From: an uncultured Collinsella sp.
GTDB lineage: Bacteria; Actinomycetota; Coriobacteriia; Coriobacteriales; Coriobacteriaceae
DNA length: 9,681 bases
Assembly (NCBI GenBank): GCA_902491135.1
Contig: CABUGR010000026.1
Span: 1-9,681 of the forward strand
Direction: 5' to 3'
Part shown: positions 7,774-9,681 of the stretch, piece after piece
Numbering within the stretch: position 1 is the first letter of the stretch
Layout of the letters: each line of letters opens with the position of its first letter
The notes under the pieces: generated by a model
Seen by the model: only the letters and a program-made list of their open reading frames with translations
Database searches by the model: none
Told to the model about the DNA's origin: nothing
Made by a program: the position numbers and the translations under genes

Positions 7774-9418
7774 ACTGCACCGCCGCTTGTTGACCGTCAT
7801 GATGGTGGCCATGACAGCTATCCTCGCTTTTGCAGCGTCGCCCGAGACGGCCCGTGCTGCCGATGCTGGGGCCATCACGATTGGCGGCGACGTCGCGACG
7901 CGATACGATGCATGTCAGCTCTTTTCGGCAACTGTTACCGATAAAGCCGGCTCCGATCAAAAGGTCGCGACGGACCTGGCGTGGGCGAGCGATGCAGTTC
8001 GTCAGGCTGTTCTTCCCGTTCTTTATGATGCGGGGCTTGATAGATCGGCATCGACGGCGCAAGCGGCAGCCGAATGGATGAATGCCGACGGGCATATGGC
8101 GACCGCGCTGACGGCAAAACTTGCCCGCGCGATTTGCAATGTCGGCGCAACTTCCGTGGCCCTTAACACGGACACGGCGGCCGAGCTGCCCTGCGGCTAC
8201 TGGCTCATCGTCGCCGACGACGACGCCATCGCCCAGGGCGAGGCCGGCACCGCGCCGATCATGACCCTGGTCGGCGGCAGCGCCGTCACCGTCAAGCCCA
8301 AGGCGGCGACCCCCAAGGTCGCCAAGCACGTGCTGGAGGACGGCACCGCCGCCTGGCAGAAGGCCGCCGACGCCACGGTCGCCGACGACCTGTACTGGCG
8401 CCTCTCGGCCACGGTCCCGGCGGGGCTCACGGCCTACGACACCTATACGGTGCAGTTCGTCGACACCATGAGCGCGGGGCTCGACCCCTCCAAGGTCGCC
8501 GCGAGCATGCGCGTGTACGTGGCGGCGGGCACGGACGGCGGCTTCGACACCGTTTCGGCCGACAAGGACGGCCGCGTCGGCACCGACCCCGCGAAGGGCT
8601 GGACCGATATCACGGCCCAGTGCGCCACCAAGGTAGCGGCCGACGGCAAGACCTTCACCGTGCGCACCGCCGACCTCATCGCCGCGCTCGGCGGGGCCGA
8701 CGCCTTCGCCGCGGGCGCCCGCGTGGTCGCCGTGTACGACGCGCCGTTGGGGGCCAATTGCAATCGAGGCGCCACCAAGGGCAACCCCAACGAGGTCTAC
8801 CTGCGCTACCCGCGCTCTCCCTTCGCCGACCAGTCCGGCGACGCCGGATTCACCCGCACGCCGAGCGATGACGCCACGGCCTATACCTGGGGGCTCAGCC
8901 TCATCAAGCGCTCAAGCTCGGACGATAAACCGCTCGCGGGCGCCAAGCTGCGCATCATCGATGACCGCGGACGTATTCTAACGACTGACGGCTCGTGGTC
9001 GACGGATTCCGACGCGTACGTCACCTCGGGCGCAGATGGCCATGTGGAATTGAGCGGTGTGGACGCGGGCGTCTATATCGTCGAGGAAATCGCGGCACCC
9101 AAGGGCTACACCGCCTTTGAGGGCAAACGTACGGCGGCGGTTACGGCCGAGGGCCTGGACGTTAAACAGGTGGCGGCCGCGAAGCCCAAGGTGACCGTGT
9201 CGGCCGAAAGCCCTCTGTGGGTTGATACCGCCGATGCCGGGACGGGTTCGATTGAGCTGTCGGTGCTCAACACCCCAAGCAAAGAAGCAAGTCGAGGCTT
9301 TATGCCCTCGACGGGAGATAGAACGTTGGTGCTGGTGGCGGTTTTGGCTGCCATCGGAGCGGCGGCTATTGTTGTCGCGCTCGTCATCAAGCGGGGAGGC
9401 GGGCGTCGTGAAAAATAA
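7766..9418 (+). CDS. Sortase-assembled pilin with fimbrial D2 and CnaB domains (MPSTG signal)
   Basis: A 550-residue pilin precursor, probably the shaft or a basal subunit. The GTG start overlaps the adhesin stop by 8 bases (GTGAGTAA), so the two are coupled. The signal peptide is about 1-31 (cut after TARA). The N-terminal domain (about 35-170) ends in TVKPKAATP, which holds the likely pilin-motif lysine (K177 or K179) that a class C sortase would link to the next subunit. A fimbrial isopeptide D2 domain follows (about 181-357, with VDTMSAGL containing D233, and PNEVYLRYP containing N342). Then comes a SpaA/CnaB domain (about 373-503: K381, E440/E441 in VEEIAAPKGY, N502 in VLNTP). MPSTG at 513-517 replaces LPxTG and is followed by a membrane helix and a basic tail. 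Five cysteines are present in the mature part. The middle of the gene is far richer in GC than both ends. Whether it is the backbone is uncertain, since the next gene might have been. Confidence 0.9.
   Translation: MSKLHRRLLTVMMVAMTAILAFAASPETARAADAGAITIGGDVATRYDACQLFSATVTDKAGSDQKVATDLAWASDAVRQAVLPVLYDAGLDRSASTAQAAAEWMNADGHMATALTAKLARAICNVGATSVALNTDTAAELPCGYWLIVADDDAIAQGEAGTAPIMTLVGGSAVTVKPKAATPKVAKHVLEDGTAAWQKAADATVADDLYWRLSATVPAGLTAYDTYTVQFVDTMSAGLDPSKVAASMRVYVAAGTDGGFDTVSADKDGRVGTDPAKGWTDITAQCATKVAADGKTFTVRTADLIAALGGADAFAAGARVVAVYDAPLGANCNRGATKGNPNEVYLRYPRSPFADQSGDAGFTRTPSDDATAYTWGLSLIKRSSSDDKPLAGAKLRIIDDRGRILTTDGSWSTDSDAYVTSGADGHVELSGVDAGVYIVEEIAAPKGYTAFEGKRTAAVTAEGLDVKQVAAAKPKVTVSAESPLWVDTADAGTGSIELSVLNTPSKEASRGFMPSTGDRTLVLVAVLAAIGAAAIVVALVIKRGGGRREK
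8160..8870. other. GC-rich block inside the pilin gene (mosaic segment)
   Basis: Codons in this stretch end almost always in C or G, unlike the same gene on either side. Hand counts of 60-bp samples give 77% GC at 8221-8280, against 57% at 7981-8040 and 62% at 9001-9060. The block covers the pilin motif and the D2 domain. The edges are placed by eye, to within about 50 bases. Replacement by recombination with another pilin allele is the likely cause. Confidence 0.55.
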
Positions 9419-9455
9419 TTGCCCCCCCTTGCTCAATGGCGTGCTGCCTCCGTAG
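9408..9455 (+). pseudogene. 15-codon reading frame overlapping the pilin end, possible gene remnant
   Basis: A GTG at 9408-9410, inside the last pilin codons, has a strong GGGGAGG site at 9393-9399 with 8-base spacing. It opens the frame VKNNCPPLLNGVLPP and stops at 9455. The peptide looks like the basic-then-hydrophobic start of a membrane protein (a sortase or signal peptidase would fit the locus), but it ends before a helix forms. A run of seven C at 9422-9428 lies within it. Neither other frame after the run opens a convincing gene. It may be a remnant or chance. Confidence 0.3.
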
Positions 9456-9537
9456 CAGTGACGCGCAGGCCTAGCGACCTGATGATCATTGGTTTTGTAA
9501 AAGTTACTAGAGAACCCTCCAAGAAAGAGGACCAAAC

Positions 9538-9681
9538 ACGAAGACAACCAAGAGCATCGCCCGCCCGGCAGTAACCGCTGGACTTACGGCGGCGTTATGG
9601 CCCCGATGGCCATGGCGTTTGCTGAGGGCGCGCCGACGGTTTTGAGGAGTAGCTGTTCGCCTCGAGCATCAACACGAGACA
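9538..9681 (+). pseudogene. Start of a third secreted pilin-like gene, start codon lost and frameshifted, cut by window end
   Basis: AAAGAGGA at 9524-9531 sits at the right distance from 9538, where an ATG is expected, but the sequence reads ACG. From there the frame reads TKTTKSIARPAVTAGLTAA, a good signal-peptide start. It then falls out of frame at about 9595. In the +1 frame the sequence continues from 9597 as LMAPMAMAFAEGAPTV (the L needs the missing base), which is the rest of a signal peptide with a cut site after AFA. One missing base near 9595 explains both halves. So the gene has two lesions within 60 bases, or there are two sequence errors. By position it would be another pilin of this operon, possibly the main shaft subunit. 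The rest lies beyond the window. Confidence 0.6.

Noticed and set aside
7673..8329. 218-codon open frame on the - strand over the adhesin/pilin junction
   Set aside because: It covers the well-supported signal peptide and pilin domain on the + strand and has no family features.
9483..9490. ATGATCAT palindrome between pilin gene 2 and the broken third gene
   Set aside because: Eight bases of self-complementary sequence are expected by chance and no T run follows, so it is not a terminator.
1..9681. CRISPR array, insertion sequence, prophage, toxin-antitoxin or defence genes
   Set aside because: No regularly spaced repeats, transposase, integrase, phage structural gene or defence motif is visible on either strand.

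Overview
The window looks like a chromosomal piece of a GC-rich Coriobacteriia-type actinobacterium, most likely Collinsella or a close relative. This is inferred from the strongly C/G-ending codons of the core genes, the style of the TypA protein and the type of sortase-anchored pilins. No database search was possible. All supported genes are on the + strand.

Bases 1-190 hold the 3' part of a tRNA-Ala(UGC) gene, a complete tRNA-Ile(GAU) gene and a strong intrinsic terminator. Bases 305-1675 hold a tight cluster of three small genes: a DUF151/bifunctional-nuclease family protein, a small two-helix membrane protein that starts directly at the previous stop codon, and an acidic cytosolic protein of unknown function. 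Bases 1793-3631 encode the ribosome-associated GTPase TypA/BipA, followed by an 11-bp intrinsic terminator. All of this is ordinary housekeeping DNA.

Bases 3694-4056 have no gene. They begin with GC-rich palindromes that resemble a REP element. They then turn AT-rich, with an 8-bp inverted repeat, an 8-bp direct repeat and a plausible promoter, and end in a leader of about 150 nt.

From 4057 to the end of the window lies a sortase-assembled surface pilus/adhesin locus. Gene 1 (4057-7773, 1238 aa) is a large adhesin with a signal peptide, an N-terminal MSCRAMM-like region, about five tandem isopeptide-type beta domains, a SpaA/CnaB domain, an FctA-type pilin domain and an LPEAG sorting signal. 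Gene 2 (7766-9418, 550 aa) overlaps it by 8 bp. It is a pilin with a lysine pilin motif, a fimbrial D2 domain, a CnaB domain and an MPSTG sorting signal. A third secreted protein appears to begin at 9538, but its start codon reads ACG and its signal peptide is frameshifted, so it looks broken unless the sequence is in error. No sortase lies in the window. Normally a class C sortase joins the pilins covalently and a housekeeping sortase anchors the fibre; any such gene here would be further downstream.

The most interesting signals are the mosaic base composition of the pilin locus (an AT-rich adhesin and a block of about 0.7 kb of very GC-rich DNA inside pilin gene 2), decay at its 3' end, paired cysteines in the secreted proteins, a helical insertion in the adhesin CnaB domain, and the repeat-rich promoter region. 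I see no clear evidence of a wholly new system.
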